DNA of 64,000 nucleotides, taken from an uncultured Lachnospiraceae bacterium. Lineage in GTDB: Bacteria; Bacillota; Clostridia; Lachnospirales; Lachnospiraceae. Shown piece by piece: positions 50,160 through 59,994 of the stretch. The notes beneath the pieces were generated by a model that saw nothing but the letters and a program-made list of their open reading frames with translations, did no database searches and was not told the origin of the DNA. The position numbers were made by a program, and so were the translations under genes. Position 1 is the first letter of the stretch, and each line of letters starts with the position of its first letter. The stretch lies in assembly GCA_910578795.1 (NCBI GenBank), contig CAJTSD010000009.1:7945-71944 (forward strand), given 5' to 3'.

Positions 50160-50771
50160 TTACCCTTCTAAAAAAGCAAACGGTTTTTCCCGATTGGAAT
50201 GCAGAAAGTTCATCAGTAAATAAGCTGCCCTGATAGAAACCTTTTCCTCCCTGAGTATCCGTGCCACTTCCGCCTTATCGGCAATCACAACCTGTATCGA
50301 CTCCGTATCCTCCATATTGTCGCGCCCGATTGTTCCTGATGCGTACCCAAATACGGCATTACAGCTTTCATCCGTAAAACCTGCACCCATAAAAAACGGT
50401 CTGCGGTACGCTTCATTTCCGCCATAATACACCTCAAAATCCAGCCCTGTCTCTTCCTTCATCTCCCGCACTGCGGCTTCCTTTGGCGTCTCGTCCCCGT
50501 CAATCAGCCCTGCCGGAAGCTCATACAGATAATCTCCAATCGGATACCGGTACTGACGAATCATCACGATTTTCTCAGGGTCTTCTCGCAGTATCGGATA
50601 TATCACTACACCCTCCGCCTTCATATCGTTTGTCAAAAGCTTAATGTTTTCCGCTTTTCTTCTCGATACGAAAAAGTAATCAAATTTGCGCCCTGAGTCT
50701 GTCAATGCGTCAAGCTTAAATAAATTCAAAAATTTATTCTCTGACAATTTATGTATTTTCGTATATTTTTT
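50160..50771 (-). CDS. Nudix hydrolase (ADP-ribose pyrophosphatase-like)
   Basis: About 203 residues from the chosen ATG, which has AGAGGG eight bases upstream. The Nudix box GLIDGDETPKEAAVREMKEETGL is complete (G-x5-E-x7-REMKEE). The preceding MIRQYRYPIGDYLYELPAG is typical of the ADP-ribose pyrophosphatase group (in pieces). Substrate is inferred from similarity only. Confidence 0.85.
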   Translation of the reverse strand, partial: KKYTKIHKLSENKFLNLFKLDALTDSGRKFDYFFVSRRKAENIKLLTNDMKAEGVVIYPILREDPEKIVMIRQYRYPIGDYLYELPAGLIDGDETPKEAAVREMKEETGLDFEVYYGGNEAYRRPFFMGAGFTDESCNAVFGYASGTIGRDNMEDTESIQVVIADKAEVARILREEKVSIRAAYLLMNFLHSNREKPFAFLEG

Positions 50772-50854
50772 CATTACAATTTCCCTCTGCCAATCTTTTT
50801 GAAATACAAAAAACCGCATAGATTACTGCCTACACGGTTTTGTCAATCTCTCTT

Positions 50855-51208
50855 TTACTTATGCATATGTTTCTCGGCATCCGCAACCGTATTGTATACT
50901 TCAATCCTCTGCAAATCAACTTCCGGCATTCCAATAAACAGCCCGCCATAATCATAGGTGTCCACATTTTTCTCAATGCGCACAATCTCGATAAATGCGT
51001 GAATAACCTCTTTCGTCCAAATCGTGAGATATGCTTCGTACACTGCCCCCATATCAAGCAGCTCGTCACAACAGAAACCGATTCCAGTCTTTGATACGTT
51101 CATAACCTCTACACCGATTTCTTCCTGTGCACTCTTGTCAAGCCGTTTCACCAAAAGCCTTGACGCTAAATCCGTTCTCTTACTCTTTCTTCTTTCTTCC
51201 ATATCCAT
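50855..51208 (-). CDS. PilZ domain protein (c-di-GMP receptor)
   Basis: A 117-residue single-domain protein. The two c-di-GMP-binding motifs are both present: RRKSKR at residues 5-10 (RxxxR form) and NVSKTGIGF (N/DxSxxG). It should bind cyclic-di-GMP and pass the signal to an unknown partner. The ATG at 51208 has AAAGGAG five bases upstream. It could read out the GGDEF and HD-GYP enzymes encoded elsewhere in the window. Confidence 0.88.
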   Translation of the reverse strand: MDMEERRKSKRTDLASRLLVKRLDKSAQEEIGVEVMNVSKTGIGFCCDELLDMGAVYEAYLTIWTKEVIHAFIEIVRIEKNVDTYDYGGLFIGMPEVDLQRIEVYNTVADAEKHMHK

Positions 51209-51304
51209 TAACGCTCCTTTGTGCAATTACTGCAAATTCATTACCCGAAGGCTTTATATTCAGTTTATCTCAATTCGTATTTTCTGTCAACTTCCTTATG
51301 AAAA

Positions 51305-53074
51305 CTACTCAAATTGCGCCCGATAAAGCTGATAATAAAATCCCTGCCGCTCCATCAGCGCCCCGTGTGTGCCCTGCTCCACAATCTCCCCGTGATTGAC
51401 CACCAAAATTTCATCAGCATTCTGAATGGTCGAGAGCCTGTGCGCAATCACAAAGCACGTCTTATGCTCCATGAGTTTGCGCATCGCCTGTTGGATTTGC
51501 CGCTCCGTGCGCGTATCCACATTGGAAGTCGCCTCATCTAAAATCAGCATCGGAGCATCTAAAAGCATCGCCCTTGCAATCGTCAAAAGCTGCTTCTGCC
51601 CTTTGGAAATATTCGTCCCCTCGTCCGTTAAAACCGTGTCATACCCCTGCGGCAACCGCATAATATAGGAATGGATTTTTGCAGCCTTTGCAGCCGCCAC
51701 AACATCTTCAAGCGTTGCATTCTGCCGCCCGTATGCAATATTCTCAAAAACGGTCCCCTGAAAAAGCCACGTATCCTGTAACACCATCGCATACGCCTTT
51801 CGAAGACTTGCGCGCGTCACATCGCGGATTTCGCGGCTGTCAACAAAAATATGCCCTTCCTGCACGTCATAAAACCGCATTAACAGATTAATCAGCGTTG
51901 TCTTTCCGGCTCCCGTCGGTCCCACGATTGCAACCAGCTTTCCGTGCGGCGCACACAGGTTCAGCCCTTTAATAATGCGCTGCTCTTTTGTATATCCAAA
52001 ATTCACGTTTTCCAGCCGTACATCTCCCCTGACCTGACGAAGCTGTGCCGCGTTCTCGCTGTCCGCCATTTCCGCCGGCTCATCAATCATATTAAACACA
52101 CGTTCCGCCGCCGCGAGCGCGGACTGCAGCTCGCTCATAATATTTGCCGCCTCATTAATCGGTCCCGAAAACTTGCGCGAATACAAAATAAACGACGAAA
52201 TACTGCCAATGCTCATCTTTCCTGCCAAAAACAGCAGCGCGCCAAACATACTGACAAGCGTCAGCGAAAGGTTGTTGATAAAGTTGACCGTCGGTCCTAC
52301 CACACTTCCATAGTATTCCGCCCTGTAGTACGCTTCCACTGCCTCCTCGTTTTTCCCGTCAAATTTCCGAATCGTATTCTCTTCCTGATGATATGCCTTC
52401 AGTGTCTTCTGCCCCGTAATCATCTCCTCCACAAAACCGTTCAGTTCTCCCAATTTACGCGAACGCAGCCGAAACAGCGGACGCGTTTTTCCCGTAATCA
52501 GTTTTGTCAAAAGCGTGGAAAGCGGCACCGTAAACGCAAAAATCAGCACAAGTCGCGGGGAAATTGCAATCATCATGGAAAATGCCCCGACAACCGTAAT
52601 CAGCGTCGTCAGAATCTGCACCAAATCATTTGCAAGCGACGTGTTGACCGTATCAATATCATACGAAATGCGGCTGATAATATCCCCCGTCTGATGCGTA
52701 TCAAAATATCCGACCGGAAGCTCCATCAAATGCGTAAACACATCTTCGCGCATCTTGTAGACAACCTTGCGGCTGATATGAATCATGAGAACGGAAAGCA
52801 CATAGGACAGCAAAGAAGAAACCAAATAAAAAACAACCATCAGCGCCGCGTAATAAAATACGCGCGCAAAATCAACCTTTCCAATCCCTGGTTCAATCGC
52901 GTCGATGGCATAACCGGAGAGCATCGGACCCATAAGGGCGAGCAGATTGCTTGCAACGGTCAGCCCCAAAGCAAGCAGCACCCAGTATTGATACTGCATC
53001 ATATAACGCCCAAGCCGCAAAATCGTCCCCTTGCGGTTTTTCGGCTTTTCATACTTTTTTTGCTTTTCAGCCAT
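51305..53074 (-). CDS. Heterodimeric ABC exporter subunit with canonical catalytic Glu
   Basis: Type IV ABC exporter half-transporter, 589 residues: six membrane segments (to about 330) then an ATPase domain. Walker A is GPTGAGKTTL and Walker B LILDEATSNVD with catalytic Glu. The signature is altered to ISKGQKQ. With the next gene it forms an asymmetric dimer. The two genes are 14 bases apart and transcribed in the order 53089 gene then this one. GGAGGG precedes the ATG. Transport substrate (drug, lipid or peptide) cannot be told. Confidence 0.92.
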   Translation of the reverse strand: MAEKQKKYEKPKNRKGTILRLGRYMMQYQYWVLLALGLTVASNLLALMGPMLSGYAIDAIEPGIGKVDFARVFYYAALMVVFYLVSSLLSYVLSVLMIHISRKVVYKMREDVFTHLMELPVGYFDTHQTGDIISRISYDIDTVNTSLANDLVQILTTLITVVGAFSMMIAISPRLVLIFAFTVPLSTLLTKLITGKTRPLFRLRSRKLGELNGFVEEMITGQKTLKAYHQEENTIRKFDGKNEEAVEAYYRAEYYGSVVGPTVNFINNLSLTLVSMFGALLFLAGKMSIGSISSFILYSRKFSGPINEAANIMSELQSALAAAERVFNMIDEPAEMADSENAAQLRQVRGDVRLENVNFGYTKEQRIIKGLNLCAPHGKLVAIVGPTGAGKTTLINLLMRFYDVQEGHIFVDSREIRDVTRASLRKAYAMVLQDTWLFQGTVFENIAYGRQNATLEDVVAAAKAAKIHSYIMRLPQGYDTVLTDEGTNISKGQKQLLTIARAMLLDAPMLILDEATSNVDTRTERQIQQAMRKLMEHKTCFVIAHRLSTIQNADEILVVNHGEIVEQGTHGALMERQGFYYQLYRAQFE

Positions 53075-53088
53075 TGAATCCCTCCACT

Positions 53089-54792
53089 TTACATCTGTGA
53101 ATCCCTGATTTCACGGTAAATGCCGCAGCGCTCCAAAAGCTCCTCATGCGTCCCATAGCCGGCTATTTTTCCGTCCTCCAGCACCATAATATGATCCGCA
53201 TGCATAATCGAACTGATCCGCTGCGCAATAATCAGCTTTGTCGTATCCGCAAAATGCACCGCCAGCTCATGGCGCAGCGACGCGTCCGTCCGGTAATCCA
53301 GCGCACTGGAAGAATCGTCCAAAATCAGAATATCCGGATGTGCCGCCAAAGCCCGCGCAATTAAGATACGCTGTTTCTGACCGCCGCTTAAATTTGCCCC
53401 GCGCACATTCATCTGACTGTCATAGCCTCTTCCTGCCTCCTCGACAAACTCCTTTGCCTTTGCATGCGCAACCGCCCTTCTGATGTCGTCCTCCGACAGT
53501 GTCCGCCCCATGCGGACATTCTCCGCAATCGAGTCCTCAAAAATGGTATCGTTTTGAAACACCACGCCAAATAATTCCCGCAGCCTGCCCGTCGGTATGG
53601 CGCGGATATTTTTCCCTCCGATATAAATGTTTCCTTCATTGACATCATAAAAACGCATTAAAAGCGCGGCAACCGTGCTTTTTCCCGCACCCGTTGCACC
53701 GATAATGCCAAGTGTTTCCCCCTTTTGCAGCGAAAAGCTGATGTCCGACAGACTTGGCTCCCCGGCATGATAGGAAAACGTCACATGGTCAAAGCGGATA
53801 TACGCCCCGTCCTTTGCAAGCTTTTCGCAAAGCGTCTGTTCCATCTCCTTTGGAACGTCAATAATTTCCACAATCCGGTTTGCCGAGGCAACTGCCTTGG
53901 AAATGATCACAAACATTTTGGAAATATTGATCATGGCATTTAAAATAATCGTAAAATATGTAAGAAACGCCAAAATTTTCCCGACTTCGGAATACCCCTG
54001 ATGAACCCTGTACGCGCCCGCAATCACGACAAGCACAATACCGAGATTTAAAAACAGGTTTGTCGCCGGATTGACAATCGCCATTGTAACGTCCGCCTTT
54101 TTTTCCAACGTGACAACTTCCTTGTTGAGCGTTTCATATTTTTCCTTTTCATAACCGGTCTTTGACAACGCCTTAATTACACGGATTCCCGCAATATCCT
54201 CCCTTAACAGCCGCACAAACTGATCCACGGCTTTTTGCAGCGCGTGATACATCGGAATGCTTTTCCTCGAAAAGTAATAAGTCACAAACGCGGTCAGCGG
54301 CATCACCGACATCAGCACAAGCGTTAAAACAGGGTCTAACGTCAGTGTCACAAGAATCCCGCCAACGACTAAAATCGGCGCGCGCACGCCAAGCCGCTGC
54401 ACCCTGCCGAGCATTTGGTGCACATTGTAGGTGTCGGTGGTCAGCCTTGATATTAAAGAAGGTTTTGTAAATTCATCTGTCTTTGCATTGGAAAGCCACA
54501 TGATTTTTTCAAACAAATCGTGGCGTATTGTCTCCGTCGTATCCCGCGCCACCTTGGACGCCATACGGTTTGCCAACACGTTAAAAGTGAGCGCCAGCAC
54601 CGAACATACAAACATCACCAGTCCCCACAGATAAATCTGGGTTCTTGCGCCCTGCGGAATAATGGTGTCAATCATATACGCCAATATCCAAGGCAGGCAT
54701 AAGTCCATAATCGTACCGATAAATTTAATGATAAAGCCAATCAGCATTCGCCCGTAATAAGGTCTTAAATAGACTGACAATACCTTTTTCAT
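53089..54792 (-). CDS. Heterodimeric ABC exporter subunit with degenerate ATPase site
   Basis: Partner half-transporter, about 567 residues, with the same membrane-ATPase plan. It has Walker A GATGAGKST and a canonical signature LSGGQKQR, but the catalytic Glu after Walker B is replaced by Asp (LILDDSSSALD). Combined with the altered signature in the partner, this gives one proper and one degenerate ATP site, as in BmrCD- or TM287/288-type exporters. The ATG at 54792 has GGAGG five bases before it. Confidence 0.92.
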   Translation of the reverse strand: MKKVLSVYLRPYYGRMLIGFIIKFIGTIMDLCLPWILAYMIDTIIPQGARTQIYLWGLVMFVCSVLALTFNVLANRMASKVARDTTETIRHDLFEKIMWLSNAKTDEFTKPSLISRLTTDTYNVHQMLGRVQRLGVRAPILVVGGILVTLTLDPVLTLVLMSVMPLTAFVTYYFSRKSIPMYHALQKAVDQFVRLLREDIAGIRVIKALSKTGYEKEKYETLNKEVVTLEKKADVTMAIVNPATNLFLNLGIVLVVIAGAYRVHQGYSEVGKILAFLTYFTIILNAMINISKMFVIISKAVASANRIVEIIDVPKEMEQTLCEKLAKDGAYIRFDHVTFSYHAGEPSLSDISFSLQKGETLGIIGATGAGKSTVAALLMRFYDVNEGNIYIGGKNIRAIPTGRLRELFGVVFQNDTIFEDSIAENVRMGRTLSEDDIRRAVAHAKAKEFVEEAGRGYDSQMNVRGANLSGGQKQRILIARALAAHPDILILDDSSSALDYRTDASLRHELAVHFADTTKLIIAQRISSIMHADHIMVLEDGKIAGYGTHEELLERCGIYREIRDSQM

Positions 54793-54853
54793 ACCTTCCT
54801 CCAAAAATCAGTATTTTTATTTCGATTTATTCCAACCGTCTATATGACAGAAC

Positions 54854-55348
54854 TCACAGCACAATTTCCCCGACAACGTCCTCAAGCAGGCTGTCCCTGT
54901 CAGGGCAGTCCGCCGCCGTGGTCGCAAGCATGTCGCACCGCTCGTTTTCGGGGTGTCCTGCATGACCTTTTACCCATGTGAACGTCACCTTATGCGCCTG
55001 CTTTGCGCGCAAAAGCCGCTGCCAAAGGTCGATGTTTTTCACCTCCTGCTTTGCGCTGTTTTTCCACCCCCGTTTCAGCCAGCCCTCAATCCAGTGCTGG
55101 TTAAACGCATCTGTCACATATTTCGAGTCGGATATAATTTCCACGTCACAGGGCTTTGTAAGCGCCTCAAGCCCCACAATCACCGCCATAAGCTCCATGC
55201 GGTTGTTCGTCGTCTTTTTGTAGCCCGCCGAAAACTCCCGCTCATGTAGCTGACCTTTTTGGTCAATATATTGCAGCACCGTTCCATAACCGCCCGGTCC
55301 CTCGGGATTTCCCCTTGCCGCGCCGTCGGTAAAAATTTTTACAAACAT
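54854..55348 (-). CDS. rnhA: Ribonuclease HI
   Basis: Cleaves RNA in RNA-DNA hybrids. The 164-residue protein has the catalytic carboxylates in FTDGAARGNPEGPGGYG, NNRMELMAVIVGLEAL (Glu), SDSKYV (Asp) and the C-terminal ENERCD (Asp), with VKGHAGHPEN carrying the flexible-loop His. Family length is normal. It begins six bases after the MutS-like gene stop; no strong ribosome site is seen in the gap, so coupling is likely. Confidence 0.95.
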   Translation of the reverse strand: MFVKIFTDGAARGNPEGPGGYGTVLQYIDQKGQLHEREFSAGYKKTTNNRMELMAVIVGLEALTKPCDVEIISDSKYVTDAFNQHWIEGWLKRGWKNSAKQEVKNIDLWQRLLRAKQAHKVTFTWVKGHAGHPENERCDMLATTAADCPDRDSLLEDVVGEIVL

Positions 55349-55354
55349 TCCTCT

Positions 55355-57073
55355 TTACACACTCCATTCCCCAGTCCTTAAAAAGCTGCCTGCCATTTCG
55401 TCCGCCTCCTTGATAATATCCTCGGAAAAACCGATAATTTCAAGAAGCCGTATCGCATTGCGCGTATGCGCCCGCCCCTTTAGGAGCCGGTACGAAAACA
55501 GCACGTCGCCGTCCCTGACCTCCTCCTCAAAGTGAAAATTATCAAATTCCCTGTCAAGCAGATGGGTCAGCTCAATATCATGCGTCGCCGCAAAACAGAA
55601 AATTCCCTGCCGTGAAAGCTTCTTTAAAATCTGGACCGACGCTGCAATCCGCTCCACGGTATTCGTGCCCCGAAGCACTTCGTCCACAAAACACAACAGT
55701 GGATTTTGACTGTCCGAAAGCGCCGCGTCCACAATGCGCTTAATCGCCTTGATTTCGACCATATAGTAGCTTTCGCCGTTCTCTAAGCTGTCACGTAAAG
55801 ACATCGACGAATAAATCCTGTAATAATTCCCGCTATACGATTTTGCACAGCAGGTATGGATACTTTGCGCAAGAATCGCATTGACTGCCACCGTCTTTAG
55901 AAACGTGGATTTTCCTGACGCATTCGAGCCCGTGATAAGCATGCCGCGCTGCTGGCAGATGCTGTTTGCCACAGGCTGTTCAATACAAGGGTGAAACCCG
56001 TCTTTTATGACAAGTGTGTCATTTTTTCCATTTGCAAGCACAGGCGTACAAAAATACGGCAGCGCCGCCCTGAAATACGCAATCGAAATCACCGCGTCCA
56101 AATACCCGACACAATCCGCAATCGTCAAAAGCTCGCGCCCATGCTGCCTGACAATGCCCATCACCTTGTTAAAACGGATTAAATCAATGTGTGTGAGCAT
56201 TTTCACATAATCAAACAAAATACCGCCCGCACTGCCCGTCGCAGAATTGAGCTTCAGCACCATTCCTGCGCTCTTCTCAAGACCTTGAAACTGCGCCCGT
56301 TTCTCCTTCAGCCCGCCAAGATACTCCGAAAACGCCGCGCCAAGCCCAAGCCCCGCAACCCCGTCCGCGCATTCGAGCATCCGCATAATATACGCAAACG
56401 CCGTGACATACGTGGACGCAATTCCCTTTTCATTGACATACGTTACAATATTAAAGCACGCCGCCGCAATCAGCAGCGCCACACCAAACGACGGATACGC
56501 AAAGACCGACACGACCGCCGCAATCAGTAAAAAAATACAAAGATAATGCTTTGCGTTGCTTCTTTTGCCAAGTCCGTTGATATGATCCAAGTAATCGGCA
56601 AGCGCATATGTCCCGCTTTTTCCCATCTCGTCTAATAGCATCAGCGCATCAAGACGCACCTTCTCATCAGTCTCCATATACGAAATATGCCGCCCAAACT
56701 CCCGCTTTGCGTGCGCATCGTCAGAAAGCGCAGGGCACCGCAGCATACGGTAGAGCAGTTCTTCCCCCGCAGATGACTGCGTAAAATTCATACGCGCAAA
56801 AATGCCGTTCATGTCCAAATCATTCCATGTAATATCGTCAATCATGTCCGCAACAGCTTTTTTGTCCGCGTCCTGGCGATCCATTGCATGGCGAAAGCCG
56901 CTTTCAATGCGTGCAAGTTCCCCTGCTTCCTGTCCCGTTTCGGGAAATGCCCCATAAAGCTGTTTTAAATACGCCCTGTACTTTTGCTTCCGCTTTTTCT
57001 CCTCGTGCGCGCCGCGAATCATCACATACAAAAATACGGCGTAAATAATCAGGAGAACAATGATAATTTCCAT
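55355..57073 (-). CDS. Membrane-anchored MutS-family ATPase
   Basis: The 572-residue protein ends in a MutS-type ATPase (Walker A GSNASGKST at 382-390, Walker B LLCFVDE with DE at 464-465, then GTNTVERIAAS and FAATHDIEL). The mismatch-recognition domains are absent. Instead it has an N-terminal membrane segment (residues 2-20) and a hydrophobic pair at about 177-214, so the ATPase is membrane-bound. A MutS lever/clamp-like helical part lies between. It occurs just upstream of rnhA. Function is unknown; a role in mismatch repair is unlikely. Confidence 0.83.
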   Translation of the reverse strand: MEIIIVLLIIYAVFLYVMIRGAHEEKKRKQKYRAYLKQLYGAFPETGQEAGELARIESGFRHAMDRQDADKKAVADMIDDITWNDLDMNGIFARMNFTQSSAGEELLYRMLRCPALSDDAHAKREFGRHISYMETDEKVRLDALMLLDEMGKSGTYALADYLDHINGLGKRSNAKHYLCIFLLIAAVVSVFAYPSFGVALLIAAACFNIVTYVNEKGIASTYVTAFAYIMRMLECADGVAGLGLGAAFSEYLGGLKEKRAQFQGLEKSAGMVLKLNSATGSAGGILFDYVKMLTHIDLIRFNKVMGIVRQHGRELLTIADCVGYLDAVISIAYFRAALPYFCTPVLANGKNDTLVIKDGFHPCIEQPVANSICQQRGMLITGSNASGKSTFLKTVAVNAILAQSIHTCCAKSYSGNYYRIYSSMSLRDSLENGESYYMVEIKAIKRIVDAALSDSQNPLLCFVDEVLRGTNTVERIAASVQILKKLSRQGIFCFAATHDIELTHLLDREFDNFHFEEEVRDGDVLFSYRLLKGRAHTRNAIRLLEIIGFSEDIIKEADEMAGSFLRTGEWSV

Positions 57074-57091
57074 GTATACGCTTCCCTCCGC

Positions 57092-57499
57092 TTAAAGATT
57101 TGACGGTCCAAAACCATACGGAAGCATTTCCTCAAGCGTTTTGTCAATATACTCGTCCTCGGAAACTGCCGTAATCACGCGAAATTCCTTCGGGTCGCAA
57201 AACTCCATCATCACCTGGCGGCACACGCCGCACGGATAAGCATACCCGGTCGGCTCTCCCGCATATCCGCCGACAATCGCAATCGCCTCAAACTCCCGTT
57301 CTCCCTCGCTTACCGCTTTAAAAAATGCAGTCCGCTCTGCGCAGTTTGTGGGCGTATAGCTCGCGTTTTCGATATTGCAGCCTTTGTATACCTTTCCCGA
57401 TTTTGTAAGAAGCGCCGCGCCGACCATATAGTTGGAATACGGCACATATGCCTGTTCGCGCGCCTCAAGCGCAAGACGAATTAATTCTTTTTGCTCCAT
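57092..57499 (-). CDS. cdd: Cytidine deaminase
   Basis: Deaminates cytidine and deoxycytidine in pyrimidine salvage. The 135-residue protein has the substrate site NIENASYTPTNCAERTAFF with catalytic CAE, and the second zinc pair PCGVCRQVMMEF. GGGGAG lies six bases before the ATG at 57499. It is 34 bases downstream of pnp, forming a nucleoside salvage pair. Confidence 0.95.
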   Translation of the reverse strand: MEQKELIRLALEAREQAYVPYSNYMVGAALLTKSGKVYKGCNIENASYTPTNCAERTAFFKAVSEGEREFEAIAIVGGYAGEPTGYAYPCGVCRQVMMEFCDPKEFRVITAVSEDEYIDKTLEEMLPYGFGPSNL

Positions 57500-57533
57500 A
57501 ATCTTCTCCCCTGCCCTTTTCAATAATTAAAAA

Positions 57534-58352
57534 TTAGAATTTTTGAATCACGTCCGTCACAAGCCTTGTGAATTTCTCCGCCGCCATATCTGCCGCTTCC
57601 TGTACTTCCTTGTGCGACAAAGGTGTTGGGTTCATGCCTGCCGCAAGATTGCAGATGCATGAAATCCCGCAGATTTTCATTCCGGCATGGTTTGCCGCAA
57701 TCGCTTCCACCACGGTACTCATTCCCACCGCGTCCGCAAAATTGGAAAGCATTTTAATTTCCGCCGGCGACTCATAGCACGGTCCTGTCAGCTGTACATA
57801 CACGCCCTCTTTTAAATCAATGCCGTCCGCCTTCGCCGTATACCTTATAATTTCCTGTAAATCCTTATCGTAAACATTTGTCATGTCCGGAAATCTTGTC
57901 CCAAGCGCATCGATGTTCTGCCCAATCAGCGGATTCGGCGCAAAAATGCCGATATGGTCCGTAAGCATCATCAAATCGCCCGCTTTAAATTCCCTGTTCA
58001 TACCGCCCGACGCATTTGTGAGAAACAAAATCTTGGCACCCAAAAGCTTCATCAGTCTTGTCGGCAGCACGACGTCTGATACGGGATACCCCTCATAATA
58101 ATGCACACGCCCTTTCATGCAGACAACAGGCACCTCTCCCACATACCCAAAGATGAATTTCCCGTCATGTCCCGGGACAGTTGACACCGGAAAGCCTTCA
58201 ATATCCTTGTAATTGATTTCCGTCACAACTTTTATGCTGTCCGCATAATTTCCAAGCCCCGATCCAAGTACCAGCGCAACCTTCGGCACAAAATCCGTTT
58301 TTTCACGGACACTGTCGTAGCAGTTCTTTAATTTCGCGTATATTTCGTTCAT
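57534..58352 (-). CDS. pnp: Purine nucleoside phosphorylase
   Basis: Phosphorolysis of purine nucleosides (trimeric PNP-I/MTAP family), 272 residues. It has GSGLGNYAD, the VPGHDGKFIFG and GRVHYYEGY segments, LTNASGGMN and MSTVVEAIAANHAGM. The ATG at 58352 has AGGAGGG seven bases upstream; an upstream start would add 14 residues. It is followed by cdd. Confidence 0.94.
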   Translation of the reverse strand: MNEIYAKLKNCYDSVREKTDFVPKVALVLGSGLGNYADSIKVVTEINYKDIEGFPVSTVPGHDGKFIFGYVGEVPVVCMKGRVHYYEGYPVSDVVLPTRLMKLLGAKILFLTNASGGMNREFKAGDLMMLTDHIGIFAPNPLIGQNIDALGTRFPDMTNVYDKDLQEIIRYTAKADGIDLKEGVYVQLTGPCYESPAEIKMLSNFADAVGMSTVVEAIAANHAGMKICGISCICNLAAGMNPTPLSHKEVQEAADMAAEKFTRLVTDVIQKF

Positions 58353-58445
58353 AGAAAATCCCTCCTGTTCAAAACTGATGCTCCTTTTTTCCAATCATTG
58401 CTACTTTAGTATATCATATCCCCAAAATACGGGCAACCAAAAATC

Positions 58446-58473
58446 AAAGCCGCGGCAAAACCGCCGCGGCTTT
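58446..58473 (-). terminator. Terminator of spoIVA
   Basis: AAAGCCGCGGC pairs with GCCGCGGCTTT, and the minus strand continues GATTTTTGG. It separates spoIVA from pnp. Confidence 0.9.
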
Positions 58474-58491
58474 AAATGAACATTCCAAGTA

Positions 58492-59994
58492 TTAAATAAT
58501 AATACAAACCATTCCGCCATTGGAGTCATTGACAATCTTCTGCATCGTATCCTGAAGCTTCATCTGGCTTTCCTCCCCAATCATGGAAACCTTGCCCGTA
58601 ATCCCGTCATTGACAAGCTGTTCCACCGTCTTCCCGAAAATATTGGTCTCCCAAATCCCTTCCTTCGATGTTTCCGCGTCGGATATGTAGCCGATTAAAT
58701 CCTGCGCCTGCTGCTGCGTTCCCACAATCGGCGCAATCTCCGTCTCGATATTCGCCTTAATCATATGAATGGACGGGCTTTGTGCCTTAATCTTAACCCC
58801 GTATTTATTGCCATGCTTAATCAGCGTCGGATTTTCCAGCGTAATCTCGTCACGCTCCGGCGTTACGACGCCATATCCTTTTTGCCGCACGCTCTCCAAC
58901 GCGTTGAGTACCTTCTGATATTCCTTCTTCATATCCGCAAGGCTTGCCAAAAGCTGCATCAGCTGATACTCACCCTTGATATTCTCTCCCGTCATAGAGC
59001 TTAACAGCTCATAATAATACTTCGTATCCCCGTCTAACAATAGCGACGCCGAACCGTCCGCAATATTGATATTGTCATATTTGCACCGCTTGATATATTC
59101 GCTGTCCTTCTCCAAAAGCGTACATACATCTTTTTCCATCAAGTCGCGAACCGTACGTATGTTTTCTTTTAATTCCTTCAGCTTCTCGACGATTTCCTTT
59201 TTCATCGGATTATCCATCGACATAATATCCATCCACTTCGGCGTATAAAACTCCACCGCAGACACCGGAAACTCATACATCACCTGCTCTAACAGCATTG
59301 TAATGTCCTCGCGTTTGAGCTGGTCGATGTTGATTGGAATTGCTTTTACCTGATATTTTTTCTCAAGCTCCGCGGCAACGCCCTTGGCTTCCTCACCGTA
59401 CGGCTTTGTGGTATTGACAAGAACGATAAACGGCTTCCCGATTCGGCTTAACTCCATAATTGTCTGTTCTTCCGCATCTTTATAAGCCGCGCGTGGAATT
59501 TCCCCAAAGCTGCCGTCCGTCGTGACTACAATTCCGATGGTCGAATGCTCCTGAATCACCTTTCTCGTACCGATTTCCGCCGCCTGCGTAAACGGAATTT
59601 CATTGGGGAACCACGGAGTTTTGACAAGACGCTCCTCGTTCTCCTCCATATGCCCCGTCGCGCCGTCCACCATATATCCCACGCAGTCAATCAGCCGTAC
59701 CTTAACGTTAATGCCGTCGCTGATTTCAATATCCGCCGCCTCTTTTGGAATAAACTTCGGCTCGGTCGTCGTAATCGTCTTTCCGCCGCTGCTCTGCGGC
59801 AGTTCATCTTGGGTTCTTGAACGCTCATGCTCGTTTTCCATGTGCGGAATCACCATCAAATCCATAAACCGCTTAATAAACGTGGATTTTCCCGTTCTGA
59901 CAGGTCCTACCACGCCCACATAAATTTCTCCTCCCGTACGCTGACTAATATCCCTGTATAAGTTAAATTCCTGACTTGCATCAAGCTTGCTCAT
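58492..59994 (-). CDS. spoIVA: Stage IV sporulation protein A
   Basis: ATPase that polymerises on the forespore surface to form the spore coat basement layer. The 500-residue protein starts MSKLDASQEFNLYRDISQRTGG and has the Walker A GPVRTGKST, Walker B region LIDCVGYMVDGA, and the C-terminal EESQMKLQDTMQKIVNDSNGGM in pieces, as in all SpoIVA. AAAGGGG lies five bases before the ATG at 59994; longer upstream starts are unsupported. It is strong evidence that the organism forms endospores, and in Firmicutes it is often near gpsA, as here. Confidence 0.97.
   Translation of the reverse strand: MSKLDASQEFNLYRDISQRTGGEIYVGVVGPVRTGKSTFIKRFMDLMVIPHMENEHERSRTQDELPQSSGGKTITTTEPKFIPKEAADIEISDGINVKVRLIDCVGYMVDGATGHMEENEERLVKTPWFPNEIPFTQAAEIGTRKVIQEHSTIGIVVTTDGSFGEIPRAAYKDAEEQTIMELSRIGKPFIVLVNTTKPYGEEAKGVAAELEKKYQVKAIPINIDQLKREDITMLLEQVMYEFPVSAVEFYTPKWMDIMSMDNPMKKEIVEKLKELKENIRTVRDLMEKDVCTLLEKDSEYIKRCKYDNINIADGSASLLLDGDTKYYYELLSSMTGENIKGEYQLMQLLASLADMKKEYQKVLNALESVRQKGYGVVTPERDEITLENPTLIKHGNKYGVKIKAQSPSIHMIKANIETEIAPIVGTQQQAQDLIGYISDAETSKEGIWETNIFGKTVEQLVNDGITGKVSMIGEESQMKLQDTMQKIVNDSNGGMVCIII

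Noticed and set aside
51944..53077. 377-residue plus-strand open frame
   Set aside because: It is antisense to the ABC exporter gene, rich in Arg, His and Asn with no domain or ribosome site, and arises from the codon bias of the real gene.
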